A stretch of 18,305 bases of DNA from Pseudomonadota bacterium (lineage in GTDB: Bacteria > Pseudomonadota > Alphaproteobacteria > Sphingomonadales > Sphingomonadaceae): contig JAEWKG010000221.1 of NCBI GenBank assembly GCA_023386135.1, positions 1-18,305 of the forward strand. The letters are read 5' to 3'. The position numbers and the translations under genes were made by a program. The notes beneath the pieces were generated by a model that had not been told where the DNA came from, ran no database searches, and worked only from the letters and a program-made list of their open reading frames with translations. Shown here one piece after another: positions 1-8,786 of this stretch (position 1 is its first letter; every line of letters begins with the position of its first letter).

Positions 1-31
1 ATAAGCGCGTTACGGGTCACGAAATGCTGCA

Positions 32-54
32 TGCGCGAAAACGCGCAGGCCTGC
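32..54. repeat. short inverted repeats downstream of the YceI-I78 gene
   Basis: A 6-bp stem TGCGCG/CGCGCA with an AAAA loop (32-47) is followed by the perfect palindrome GCAGGCCTGC (45-54). They lie just past the stop codon of the minus-strand gene that ends at 76. They could help end its transcript, but no T-tract follows on the minus strand, so the terminator reading is weak. The rest of positions 1-75 shows nothing I recognise. Confidence 0.3.
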
Positions 55-75
55 AAATGTTACAGATGAAACCGC

Positions 76-945
76 TTACCCGCAGCTTGCCGAGCGGATC
101 ACGTCGGTTTTCTTATCCATCCGCACGTTGAGCCGCTCCGCGCGGTAATCCATCGTCACCACGCTGTCGGGGTAGAGCCAACGGATGGTCTTTGCGCCGG
201 TGGCCGCCGCGACTTCGGCGCGCGCCTCCGGGGTGGCCTTCTTGCCGAACCACGCCTTCACCTTGTCGGCGTTACAGGCGTTCTCGGGCGGGACGGCGGC
301 GGGCTGGGCCTCGCCCGCCTGCTTCATGAAGGCCGCGGTGAGATCGAGCTCGACCTCGTCCGACACCAGCGGGATGCCGGTGGTGATGCCGAAGTCCGAC
401 CGCTTGATCAGCGCGCGGCCGGAGAAGCCGACCTGCTCGGACCCCATCATCGAACCCGCACCGGTGAAGCGCGCCTGGATCGCCACCGGGCGGGTGTGGC
501 CGTTGAGCGTGAGGTCGCCGACGATGTAGGCGCTTTGGCCGTCCACCCCCGGCGCGACGCTGGTCGAGACGAAGTGCGCCGGCTGCGGCGTCGGCCCGAA
601 GAAATCGGGCGCCGCCCCGTCCGCGCCCGGACGCAGCAGGTGATCGTGTAGCCCTTGGCTGGCGACCACTGGATTGATCGGGATGGTCACATCGACCTTG
701 GCAGCCGACAGGTTGGCCGGATCGATCGTCAGCGTGCCCGTCACGTCACCGAACAGCCCGAAGTAATCGCTGAAGCCGAGGTGATCGACCCGCCAGCCGA
801 CGAGGGTGTGGTTGGGATCCGCCTGATAGGTGCCGCCGGTGACGCGCGAGGGATCGCCCGCTCCCGGCTTCTCGGTCGGCATCTGGGCGTAGGCGGCGGC
901 GGTCATCGCCAGTGCGGCGGCACAGGTGGTCAGCAGCAGGCGCAT
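76..945 (-). CDS. secreted YceI-family protein with C-terminal I78 peptidase-inhibitor-like domain
   Basis: This 289-residue protein begins with a Sec signal peptide (hydrophobic core at residues 3-18, likely cleavage after AYA at 18-20), so it should act in the periplasm or outside the cell. Residues about 38-208 look like a YceI domain, a lipocalin-like barrel that binds polyisoprenoid or other lipids in characterised members: an early YQADPNHTLVGWRVDHLGFS stretch, then GDLTLNGHTRPV and FSGRALIKRSDFGI. YceI proteins normally end near residue 190-210. Here about 70 more residues follow a short A/P-rich linker, with Cys224, TMDYRAERLNV (264-274) and the terminal CG (288-289). These match the pattern of the I78 family (potato-inhibitor-like serine protease inhibitors). 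The ATG at 945 has a GGAGG eight bases upstream. It follows the I78 lipoprotein gene after 24 bp, so the two are probably co-transcribed. The YceI call is firm; the I78 call rests on motif memory. Ligand and target protease are unknown. Confidence 0.85.
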   Translation of the reverse strand: MRLLLTTCAAALAMTAAAYAQMPTEKPGAGDPSRVTGGTYQADPNHTLVGWRVDHLGFSDYFGLFGDVTGTLTIDPANLSAAKVDVTIPINPVVASQGLHDHLLRPGADGAAPDFFGPTPQPAHFVSTSVAPGVDGQSAYIVGDLTLNGHTRPVAIQARFTGAGSMMGSEQVGFSGRALIKRSDFGITTGIPLVSDEVELDLTAAFMKQAGEAQPAAVPPENACNADKVKAWFGKKATPEARAEVAAATGAKTIRWLYPDSVVTMDYRAERLNVRMDKKTDVIRSASCG

Positions 946-969
946 TCGGGTCCCCTCCGTTTGTGAAGC

Positions 970-1413
970 TCAGCCGCAGCGGAACAGCTTGATCCGCCCA
1001 TCCTTGCCCAGCTCCACATTGAGACGCTGAGGGCTGAAGTCCATCGTGATCGCGTCACCCTCTCCATAATAGCGGATCGCCCGCTCGCCTACCGCCTTGG
1101 CGATCGCGGCCTTCACATCGGCGGTCGGCAACGCATTGAGCCACCGTTCGGAGACCTTGTCCGCCCCGCAGGTATCGTCTCCCTTGGCGGTGTCCGCGTT
1201 TTCGGAGCCGGGGCCGGAGGTCGCGGTGGCGCCAGGCGTGACCGGGCTGATCAGGACCGAGTCCGTGCTTGCCGGCGTTGGGCTGCTGCTGGCCGGCGCC
1301 GCGGAAGGCTCGACCACTCCCGGCGCCTCGCTCGCTTCCGGACCTGCCGGAGTTTCTGCCGGTTGGCAGGCAGCGAGCGCGAAAGCGAGGGCGAAGGGCA
1401 GGGGGCGGGTCAT
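970..1413 (-). CDS. lipoprotein with I78-like peptidase inhibitor domain
   Basis: This 147-residue protein has a lipoprotein signal peptide with lipobox LAAC at residues 13-16, so Cys16 should be lipidated and the protein anchored in the envelope. Residues about 18-78 are a low-complexity linker rich in Pro, Ala, Ser and Thr. The C-terminal domain (about 80-147) has Cys82, ITMDFSPQRLNV (122-133), a GRI segment and the terminal CG, the same layout as the tail of the neighbouring YceI fusion. That layout fits family I78, whose members block serine proteases, for example of the elastase or subtilisin type. I chose ATG 1413 because the signal peptide begins there and GGAG lies seven bases upstream; a longer frame starting at 1443 would add residues before the signal peptide. 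It lies upstream of the YceI-I78 gene and 67 bp downstream of ilvC. The sequence shows no promoter I can define. Confidence 0.75.
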   Translation of the reverse strand: MTRPLPFALAFALAACQPAETPAGPEASEAPGVVEPSAAPASSSPTPASTDSVLISPVTPGATATSGPGSENADTAKGDDTCGADKVSERWLNALPTADVKAAIAKAVGERAIRYYGEGDAITMDFSPQRLNVELGKDGRIKLFRCG

Positions 1414-1480
1414 GGCGAAACTCCGGGTGGTTCGTCCCGACAACGAGGCGCCCGCACCCGCAGTTCCTGGTTCGCCGCCC

Positions 1481-3148
<1,668 letters not shown>

Positions 3149-3149
<1 letters not shown>

Positions 3150-4894
3150 CAGACCAGCGCCTTGGCTTCGTCGTCGAGCGTGCCTTCGACCCGGTCGCCG
3201 TAGAGCAGCATGTCGGTATGCGCGGCGCCGCTGGGGATCATCGGCAGGCAGTTCGCCTCCTGCGCGACGCGGCAATCGACCATCACCGGCCCGTCGTGGT
3301 CGATCATAGCCTGGATGCCCTCGTCGAGGCCAGCCTGGTCCTCGATCCGGATGCCCTTCCAGCCATAGGCTTCGGCGAGGCGCACGAAATCGGGCAGGCT
3401 GTCGCTGTACGAATTCGAATACCGGCTCTCGTAGGTCAGCTCCTGCCACTGGCGGACCATGCCCATGTACTGGTTGTTGAGGATGAACACCTTGACCGGC
3501 AGGCGGTACTGGCTGGCGGTGCCGAGCTCCTGAATGTTCATCTGAATGCTCGCCTCGCCGGCGACGTCGATCACCAGCGCGTCGGGGTTGCCGAGCTGGG
3601 CGCCGATAGCGGCGGGGAGGCCGTAGCCCATCGTGCCGAGACCGCCGCTGGTGAGCCACTTGTTGGGCGCTTCGAACCCGAGATACTGCGCGGCCCACAT
3701 CTGGTGCTGGCCGACCTCGGTGGAGATGATCGGCGCGCGGTCCCGGGTCAGTGCTTGCAGGCGCTCCACCGCGAGTTGCGGCATGATCTCGGACTTCGAG
3801 GGCGGATAGGCGAGGCTTTCGCGCGCCCGCCAACCGGCAATGCGCGCCTTCCATTCGCCGAGGTCCTGCGCGCGCCGGTCGCCCCACGCGGCGATCAGCT
3901 GCTCGAGCACCGCGGCGCAATCGCCGATCAGCGAGAGGTCGACATTGACCGTCTTGTTGATGCTCGCCCGGTCGATATCGAGGTGGATCTTCTTGGAGCC
4001 CGGGCTGAACGCGTCGAGCCGCCCGGTCACCCGGTCGTCGAACCGCGCGCCGATGCACACCATCAGGTCGCAGCGGTTCATCGCCATATTGGCTTCGTAA
4101 GTGCCGTGCATGCCAAGCATGCCGAGCCAGTCGGGATGGTCGGCGGGGAAGGCGCCGAGGCCCATCAGCGTGCTGGTGAGAGGCGCGCCGGTGAGGTCTT
4201 GCAGCGTGCGCAGGAGTTCGCTCGCGCGCGGGCCGGAGTTGATGACGCCCCCTCCGGTGTAGAGCTCCGGGCGCTCGGCGGCAGCGAGCATCTCGACCGC
4301 GTCGAGCACCGCTTCGAGCGGGGCAGTAGAAGGTGGGCTGTAGCGCGTTGAGGACGGCGTCGGTGCGTCGGGCGCGTCCCATGTGGCCAGCGCGACCTGG
4401 ACGTCCTTGGGAATATCGATCAGCACCGGGCCGGGGCGACCGGTAGTGGCGATCCGAAATGCCTCGGCGATGGTCGCCTGCAGCGCCGCGGGGTCCTTCA
4501 CCAGGTAGTTGTGCTTGGTGCAGTGTCGGGTGATGCCGATGGTGTCGGCTTCCTGGAACGCGTCGGTGCCGATCAGCGGGGTGGCGACCTGGCCGGTGAT
4601 CACCACCAGGGGGATCGAATCCATGAACGCGTCGGCGATGCCGGTGACCGCATTGGTCGCGCCCGGACCGCTGGTGACGAGCACCACGCCGGGCTTGCCG
4701 GTCGAGCGGGCATATCCCTCGGCTGCGTGCGCCGCGCCGGCTTCATGACGAACGAGGATGTGGCGAATGCGGCTGTGCGCGAACAGTTCGTCGTAGATCG
4801 GCAGCACCGCGCCGCCGGGATAGCCGAAGACGAATTCGACCCCCTGCTGCACCAGGCTTTCGATCAGGATCTGCGCGCCGCTGCGCTCGGTCAC
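3149..4894 (-). CDS. ilvB: acetolactate synthase large (catalytic) subunit
   Basis: This thiamine-diphosphate enzyme condenses pyruvate with a second 2-oxo acid in the first common step of valine, leucine and isoleucine synthesis. The 581 residues hold the three usual domains. The N-terminal ThDP pyrimidine-binding domain has the catalytic glutamate Glu51 in [15 protein letters not shown]. The central FAD-type domain has [11 protein letters not shown] (282-292). The C-terminal ThDP pyrophosphate domain has [15 protein letters not shown] and the metal-binding stretch GEASIQMN (446-453) to [14 protein letters not shown] (470-483). The usual GDG/GDA motif reads GEA here, a conservative Asp-to-Glu change. 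GTG 4894 is the start, with GGAGGA seven bases upstream; an ATG at 4901 is out of frame. It could also be called ilvI or ilvG. A terminator-like hairpin lies between it and miaA. Confidence 0.96.
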
Positions 4895-4901
4895 CGTCCA
4901 T

Positions 4902-4907
4902 TCCTCC
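4902..4907 (-). promoter_or_regulatory. ribosome binding site that fixes the ilvB start
   Basis: GGAGGA on the minus strand lies seven bases before GTG 4894. The nearer ATG (4901-4899) directly abuts it and is out of frame, so the GTG is preferred. Confidence 0.75.
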
Positions 4908-4934
4908 TGCGTGGCCGCCTAACCTGCGGCGTTC

Positions 4935-4972
4935 AAAAAATCGACCCGGCGCGGGGGGACTCGCGCCGGGTC
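4935..4972 (-). terminator. intrinsic terminator after miaA, or attenuator before ilvB
   Basis: On the minus strand a perfect 11-bp GC-rich stem (GACCCGGCGCG pairing with CGCGCCGGGTC, 4972-4962 and 4953-4943, 8-base loop) is followed two bases later by TTTTTT (4940-4935), a textbook intrinsic terminator. It lies 42 bp after the miaA stop and 40 bp before the ilvB start. As a simple terminator it separates miaA from ilvBN, and the ilv promoter would then have to lie in the short space after it. Alternatively the ilv promoter is upstream (a TTGACC lies on the minus strand near 5019-5024) and the hairpin attenuates ilvBN. No leader peptide rich in branched-chain residues is visible. Confidence 0.8.
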
Positions 4973-5014
4973 TATTTCTCATCGAGACAAAGCTCAGCTA
5001 CGCGACAGGAAATG

Positions 5015-5962
5015 TCAGGTCAAGCGTAAATTTGGGAATAAAGTTTCAATACTTTCGGTGTGAAGCAAATCTTCTGCATCTGCACGCGGCCACTGTGCCG
5101 GCGGCTGATTGCGGAACCAGGTGGCCTGACGCTTGGCGTACTGGCGGGTGGCGAGCTGGCCCGCGGCAAGCGTCTCCTCCTTGCTTGATCGGCCGGAAAG
5201 CCAGTCGGCGACCTCGCGCACCCCGATCGCACGCATGACCGGAAGCGCAGGATCGAGGTGTCGGGCGAGCAGCGCCTCGACCTCCGCAGCCGCGCCGTGA
5301 TCGAGCATTGCGGCGAAGCGCCGGTCGCAGCGTTCTCCCAGCCATTCGCGGGAGGCGATGAGGATCAGCGGATGGAGGTCCACTCGCTCGGCGATCCCGC
5401 CCTCGCGCGCGGCTTGCCAGTGGGCGAGCGGGTGTCCGGTGGAGCGGACGACCTCCAGCGCACGGGCCACACGTGTGGTGTCCGCTGGCGCCAGCGCTGC
5501 TGCGCGGGAGGGGTCTTCCTGCTCAAGCGCGGCATAGGCCTCAGCCACCGGCATTGCGCGCACCGCTGCTCGAACCTCGGGGGCGATGGTTGGCACCGGG
5601 GCGATCCCGTCGAGGAGCGTTCGCAGATAGAGACCGGTGCCTCCGACCAGGATCGGCAGCCGTCCGGCAGCGTGAGCCGCATCGATCTCGCCTCGCGCCG
5701 CCGTCGCCCAAGCGGCTGCCGAGCAAGCCTGGGCCCCGTCCCATGCACCGAACAGTCGGTGGGGCACGCCGCGCATTTCCTCCTCGGTCGGCCGCGCGCT
5801 GAGCACTTGCAGGTCGGCATAGACCTGCGCGCTGTCGGCGTTGATCACTACTGCGTTGCCGTGCCGCTCCGCCAACCGTACGGCGAGATCGCTCTTGCCG
5901 CTCGCGGTGGGCCCTGCGATGAGCGCGACCGCCGGCCTATCAGGAGATTTCGCAGTGCTCAT
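5015..5962 (-). CDS. miaA: tRNA dimethylallyltransferase
   Basis: MiaA transfers a dimethylallyl group from DMAPP to N6 of A37 in tRNAs that read codons starting with U, which steadies codon pairing. The 315-residue protein begins with a P-loop, GPTASGKS (17-24), followed by [20 protein letters not shown] (40-59), [13 protein letters not shown] (107-119) and the C-terminal [14 protein letters not shown] characteristic of the family. ATG 5962 is the first start before the P-loop. Its upstream bases show no good ribosome binding site, and they lie inside serB. The two start codons share an 8-bp overlap, so the miaA promoter must lie within the serB coding region. The much longer open frame that runs on past 6700 is the antisense shadow of serB. 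Confidence 0.95.
   Translation of the reverse strand: MSTAKSPDRPAVALIAGPTASGKSDLAVRLAERHGNAVVINADSAQVYADLQVLSARPTEEEMRGVPHRLFGAWDGAQACSAAAWATAARGEIDAAHAAGRLPILVGGTGLYLRTLLDGIAPVPTIAPEVRAAVRAMPVAEAYAALEQEDPSRAAALAPADTTRVARALEVVRSTGHPLAHWQAAREGGIAERVDLHPLILIASREWLGERCDRRFAAMLDHGAAAEVEALLARHLDPALPVMRAIGVREVADWLSGRSSKEETLAAGQLATRQYAKRQATWFRNQPPAQWPRADAEDLLHTESIETLFPNLRLT
5942..5946 (+). promoter_or_regulatory. ribosome binding site that fixes the serB start
   Basis: AGGAG lies eight bases before GTG 5955. It supports the GTG over an in-frame ATG at 5841, which lies deep inside miaA and would add 38 residues unlike a SerB N-terminus. Confidence 0.7.
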
Positions 5963-6839
5963 CGCCCGGCTGATAGCAGAGCCAGCCGGACTGGAAACGC
6001 GGCTCGACGCCGCGAGCGCCGCGCTGGAAGCCGAAGGCATGCGCATCGCCGCCGCCGCGATGCTCGATTTCTGCGGGAACGTCTTGCAGCTCTCGCTGCC
6101 CGAGGGCGGTCCGGCGGTCCTGCGGCAGGTGCTCGACGAACACTTCGCACCGGCGGACTTGCTGGTGTCGGACCGCGAGATCGGCATTCCGCGGCTGTTC
6201 GTGTCCGACATGGATTCGACCATGATCGGCCAGGAATGCATCGACGAGCTGGCTGATTTCGCAGGCCTCAAGGACCAGGTCGCGGCGATCACCGAGCGCG
6301 CGATGCAGGGCGAGCTCGACTTCGCCAGCGCGCTGACCGAACGGGTGGGGTTGCTCAGCGGGCTGGGGGAAGACGCCATCGCCACCTGCCTCGCCGACCG
6401 CATCCGGCCGATGCCGGGCGCCAAGCGGCTGGTCGCGACGCTCAAGGCGCATGGCTGCCGGACGGTGCTGGTTACCGGCGGCTTCCACCACTTCGCCGAC
6501 CCGGTGGCGGAGAAGATCGGGTTCGAGCATGTCGTCGCCAACCGACTTGCGGTCGCGGACGGCAAGCTGACCGGCGCGCTGGTCGGCGGGATCACCGACA
6601 GCGCGGTCAAGCGCCGGGTGCTGCTCGACGAGGCCGGCGCGCTCGAACACGGCGTCACGACGTTGGCGATGGGCGACGGCGCCAACGACATCCCGATGCT
6701 CGAAGCGGCGACCTGGGGCATCGCCTATCACGCCAAGCACAAGGCGCGCGCCGCGGCAGACGGCTGGATCGACCGAGGCGATCTGACTTCGGTGCTCTCG
6801 CTGCTCGGCGTTCCGCGGGAAAATTGGGTTGCGGTCTGA
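5955..6839 (+). CDS. serB: phosphoserine phosphatase
   Basis: SerB hydrolyses L-3-phosphoserine to serine, the last step of the phosphorylated serine pathway. It is a HAD-superfamily enzyme. The 294 residues start with an ACT-like region (about 1-75). The HAD core follows: nucleophile motif DMDST (Asp85, acid-base Asp87), cap region [12 protein letters not shown] and [16 protein letters not shown], motif [11 protein letters not shown], the KRR lysine motif, and motif [13 protein letters not shown] chose GTG 5955, which has a strong AGGAG; the open frame extends to ATG 5841, but that part is inside miaA. The start overlaps the divergent miaA start by 8 bp (GTGCTCAT). Only 62 bp separate its stop from the Coq4-family gene, which has its own operator-like region. 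Regulation is not visible. Confidence 0.96.
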   Translation: MLIARLIAEPAGLETRLDAASAALEAEGMRIAAAAMLDFCGNVLQLSLPEGGPAVLRQVLDEHFAPADLLVSDREIGIPRLFVSDMDSTMIGQECIDELADFAGLKDQVAAITERAMQGELDFASALTERVGLLSGLGEDAIATCLADRIRPMPGAKRLVATLKAHGCRTVLVTGGFHHFADPVAEKIGFEHVVANRLAVADGKLTGALVGGITDSAVKRRVLLDEAGALEHGVTTLAMGDGANDIPMLEAATWGIAYHAKHKARAAADGWIDRGDLTSVLSLLGVPRENWVAV

Positions 6840-6868
6840 AACCTCTTCCCACCGTTGCACATTAGAGC

Positions 6869-6890
6869 TATATTGACACCATTGTCAGTA
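6869..6890 (+). promoter_or_regulatory. operator-like palindrome and -10-like box before the Coq4-family gene
   Basis: TGACA-CCAT-TGTCA (6874-6887) is a perfect 5-bp inverted repeat. Allowing one mismatch per side it extends to TA...TA (6871-6890). A TATATT (6869-6874), five of six matches to a sigma-70 -10 box, abuts it. I see no convincing -35. The ribosome binding site AGAGG (6890-6894) follows, seven bases before ATG 6902. A repressor bound here would block transcription start. The motif resembles two sites in front of the TetR gene at 15801-15844. Confidence 0.55.
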
Positions 6891-6901
6891 GAGGCCTGTC
6901 C

Positions 6902-7750
6902 ATGACCGCTCACCAGCCGATCCGCATCGATGACCCGAACCTCGCCTGCGCGGCCGACGGAACCGTCTTCCGCAATCCCGCGCGGCCGATGCCCAAGCGC
7001 GACGTGGGCAAGGCGCTCAGCAAGTTCCGCGAGCTGATCAAGGACAAGGAAAACACCGCGCTGGTGTTCGAGATCTACGAATCCTTGCCGTCCAAGGACT
7101 TCCTGCCCCGCGCCCGCAACACGACGCTGAGCGAGCGGGGCCAGGTGCTGCGCGAGGAAGAGCCGTTCCTGCCGCCGATGCTCGACGATCACGCGGCGTT
7201 GCGCCAGCTGCCCAAGGGCTCGGTCGCGCACGCTTATTGCGACTTCATGGAGAGCGAGGGGCTGTCGGCCGCCGGACTGGTCGCCGAATCGGAGAAGATG
7301 GGGCGGCCGAAGTACGGCGACCTCGTCGAATGGTACGGCTTCCGCCAGCGCGACACGCATGACCTGATGCACGTGCTCACCGGCTACGGCCGCGACGCGC
7401 TGGGCGAGCAGTGCGTGCTGCTGTTCACTCATGGGCAGCAGCCGGCGGCGGGGCACCTGCTGCTCGGCTACGCGGGCGCGTTCAACATCACCAAACAGGT
7501 CAAGAGCAAGGCGCCGGTGTGGCGCGCGGTGCGCGAGGCGCATCGCCGCGGCAAGAGCTGCCCGCCGCTGGTCGAGATGTCGATCCGCGAGCTCCTCGCG
7601 ATGGACCTCCACGAGGCCCGCGCGCGCTTCAACATCGGCGAGCCGACCTGGTACCGCCGCTGCCACGAGGTGTGGAAGAGCGAGGGCGTCAATCCCTACG
7701 ACCTGCTCGGCAAGGCAGCCGAGGCGGTCGAGGAAAGGCTCGCCGCCTAG
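6902..7750 (+). CDS. Coq4-family ubiquinone biosynthesis protein
   Basis: The 282-residue protein carries the Coq4 signature HDLMHVLTGYGRDALGE (153-169): HDxxH, eleven residues, then Glu, the metal-binding set of the family. In eukaryotes COQ4 acts in ubiquinone synthesis and is reported to carry out C1 decarboxylation and hydroxylation of the ring while helping hold the biosynthetic complex together. Many alphaproteobacteria carry homologues, and some have more than one copy. Basic and hydrophobic stretches follow (KQVKSKAPVWRAVREAHRRGKS), with no signal peptide or clear membrane span. Start ATG 6902 has AGAGG seven bases upstream. The gene stands alone on its strand behind an operator-like palindrome, and its stop TAG overlaps the stop of the convergent membrane protein gene (CTAG). 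Family membership is firm. Whether this copy is the main ubiquinone enzyme or a regulated paralogue cannot be told here. Confidence 0.85.
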   Translation: MTAHQPIRIDDPNLACAADGTVFRNPARPMPKRDVGKALSKFRELIKDKENTALVFEIYESLPSKDFLPRARNTTLSERGQVLREEEPFLPPMLDDHAALRQLPKGSVAHAYCDFMESEGLSAAGLVAESEKMGRPKYGDLVEWYGFRQRDTHDLMHVLTGYGRDALGEQCVLLFTHGQQPAAGHLLLGYAGAFNITKQVKSKAPVWRAVREAHRRGKSCPPLVEMSIRELLAMDLHEARARFNIGEPTWYRRCHEVWKSEGVNPYDLLGKAAEAVEERLAA

Positions 7751-8226
7751 GCTGCCCGGCGCCGCGCCCAGCGCGCGGTGATCCACGCGATCGGAATGCC
7801 GACCAGCACGCAATGCGAGAACAGCGCATTGCCGATGCTCCATGCGACCTTGCCCGGCGGCATCGGCGCCCACGCCGCCGGCAGCGCCATCTCCGGCCAG
7901 CGCAGCGGGCGCACGACCCAGTACATGATCAGCCACAGCAGCACGCCGTAGGCGATGCCGGCGACGATCGGGTGGCGCATGAGTGCGGGAAAGCGCGGCG
8001 CGATCGCGACGTACGCGGCTACCATCGCCAGCATGATTGCGTAGTGCGTGACTAGGCCCAGCGGCCCGCCCGCCGGGCTGGTCTTCATCGCTTCTCCGAA
8101 CGGTCCGCTCGCGACGAATTGCAGCACCCCGCCGGGCGACATGCCCGCCATTCCGGCGAACACGAAGGCCGACAGGATGTCGAGCGTGCCCGCCACCAGC
8201 CACGCGATCAGAATCGTCCGTGCCAT
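7747..8226 (-). CDS. small four-span membrane protein, function unknown
   Basis: This 159-residue protein is mostly hydrophobic, with probable membrane segments near residues 5-26, 54-77, 86-105 and 133-150 and a basic tail ARWARRRAA. The loop between the first two spans (GPFGEAMKTSPAGGPLGL) is rich in Gly and Pro, as is PAAWAPMPPGK between spans three and four. I recognise no enzyme motif and cannot name the family. ATG 8226 has GGGAGA six bases upstream. It is probably the last gene of the minus-strand group purL - DUF3052 - this gene, lying 23 bp after the DUF3052 stop. Its stop codon overlaps that of the convergent Coq4-family gene, leaving no room for a terminator between the two. Confidence 0.75.
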   Translation of the reverse strand: MARTILIAWLVAGTLDILSAFVFAGMAGMSPGGVLQFVASGPFGEAMKTSPAGGPLGLVTHYAIMLAMVAAYVAIAPRFPALMRHPIVAGIAYGVLLWLIMYWVVRPLRWPEMALPAAWAPMPPGKVAWSIGNALFSHCVLVGIPIAWITARWARRRAA

Positions 8227-8249
8227 CGCATCTCTCCCTTGGCTGAAGG

Positions 8250-8654
8250 CTACCGCAGCTCCTTGCGGATCACCAGCTTGAGACCGGACCAGGTCTCGTC
8301 GATCGCGCAGACCTTGGTGTCGACGAAGCCCATCGGTAGCGCGACCTCGCGAATGGTGTCCTCGGTGATGTCGGTCGACACCTTGGCGGCCTTCTTGGGC
8401 CAGCTCACCCACACCTGCCCGTCCGGCGTAATCTGGCTGCGCAGCGTGGCGAGCTTGGCTTCGAGATCTGCGCGCTCGGTGACGAACACGTGCGCGGCGT
8501 CGATGCCCTGCGCGGGGTCCACGAATGTCAGATCGAGCGCGTATTCGCCGATCTCGTCGGCGACATCTTCGGGCATGTTGTCGAACCACACGCGCTGCCC
8601 GTCACGCAATGATAGCTTCTTCGCCAGCGGCGTGCCGGAATAGCCAGCGGTCAC
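8250..8654 (-). CDS. DUF3052-family protein
   Basis: The 134-residue soluble protein begins TAGYSGTPLAKKL, the opening I associate with DUF3052, and contains VWVSWPKKAAKVSTDITEDTIR (about 91-112) and a conserved end, IDETWSGLKLVIRKELR. No catalytic role is established for this family to my knowledge. There is no signal peptide or membrane span, so it is presumably cytosolic. The start is GTG 8654; a GAGAG about ten bases upstream is a weak ribosome binding site. A repeat pair lies between it and purL. The small membrane protein gene follows after 23 bp, suggesting co-transcription. Confidence 0.8.
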   Translation of the reverse strand: MTAGYSGTPLAKKLSLRDGQRVWFDNMPEDVADEIGEYALDLTFVDPAQGIDAAHVFVTERADLEAKLATLRSQITPDGQVWVSWPKKAAKVSTDITEDTIREVALPMGFVDTKVCAIDETWSGLKLVIRKELR

Positions 8655-8673
8655 AAGTTCGCGCTCTCAACAC

Positions 8674-8767
8674 CGTCATGCTGAACTCGTCTCAACATCC
8701 ATCGTGCCTCCTCGCACGGACTGCGCAGAGGGAGAAATGGACCCTGAAACAAGTTTAGGGTGACGAG
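8674..8767. repeat. REP/BIME-like inverted repeat pair, copy 2
   Basis: This is the same unit as at 2527-2616. The left arm (8674-8701) begins CGTCATGCTGAACTCGT and ends TCCA; the right arm (8738-8767) begins TGGACCCTGAAACAAG and ends TGACGAG. The spacer is 36 bp instead of 32 and unrelated except for GGAGAAA before the right arm. The stems have diverged: TTTCAGCA became TCTCAACA on the left, which still pairs through G-U in the minus-strand RNA, and TTCAGGG became TTTAGGG on the right, which pairs through G-U in the plus-strand RNA. It sits between purL and the DUF3052 gene. Confidence 0.85.
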
Positions 8768-8786
8768 GTGATTATGGACGTGCGTC

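Noticed and set aside
1414..1480. Gap between ilvC and the I78 lipoprotein gene as a terminator or promoter
   Set aside because: I find no stem with a T-tract and no clear -35/-10 pair in either direction.
4743..4982. Open frame before and into ilvB, considered as a leader peptide for attenuation
   Set aside because: It reads MRNRPGASPPAPGRFF..., with no run of Leu, Ile or Val codons, and continues out of frame through the ilvB start. It lacks the features of a branched-chain leader.
5963..6721. Long minus-strand frame giving MiaA a 250-residue N-terminal extension
   Set aside because: It is antisense to serB, is Ser/Pro/Ala-rich without domain features, and the MiaA P-loop starts right after ATG 5962.
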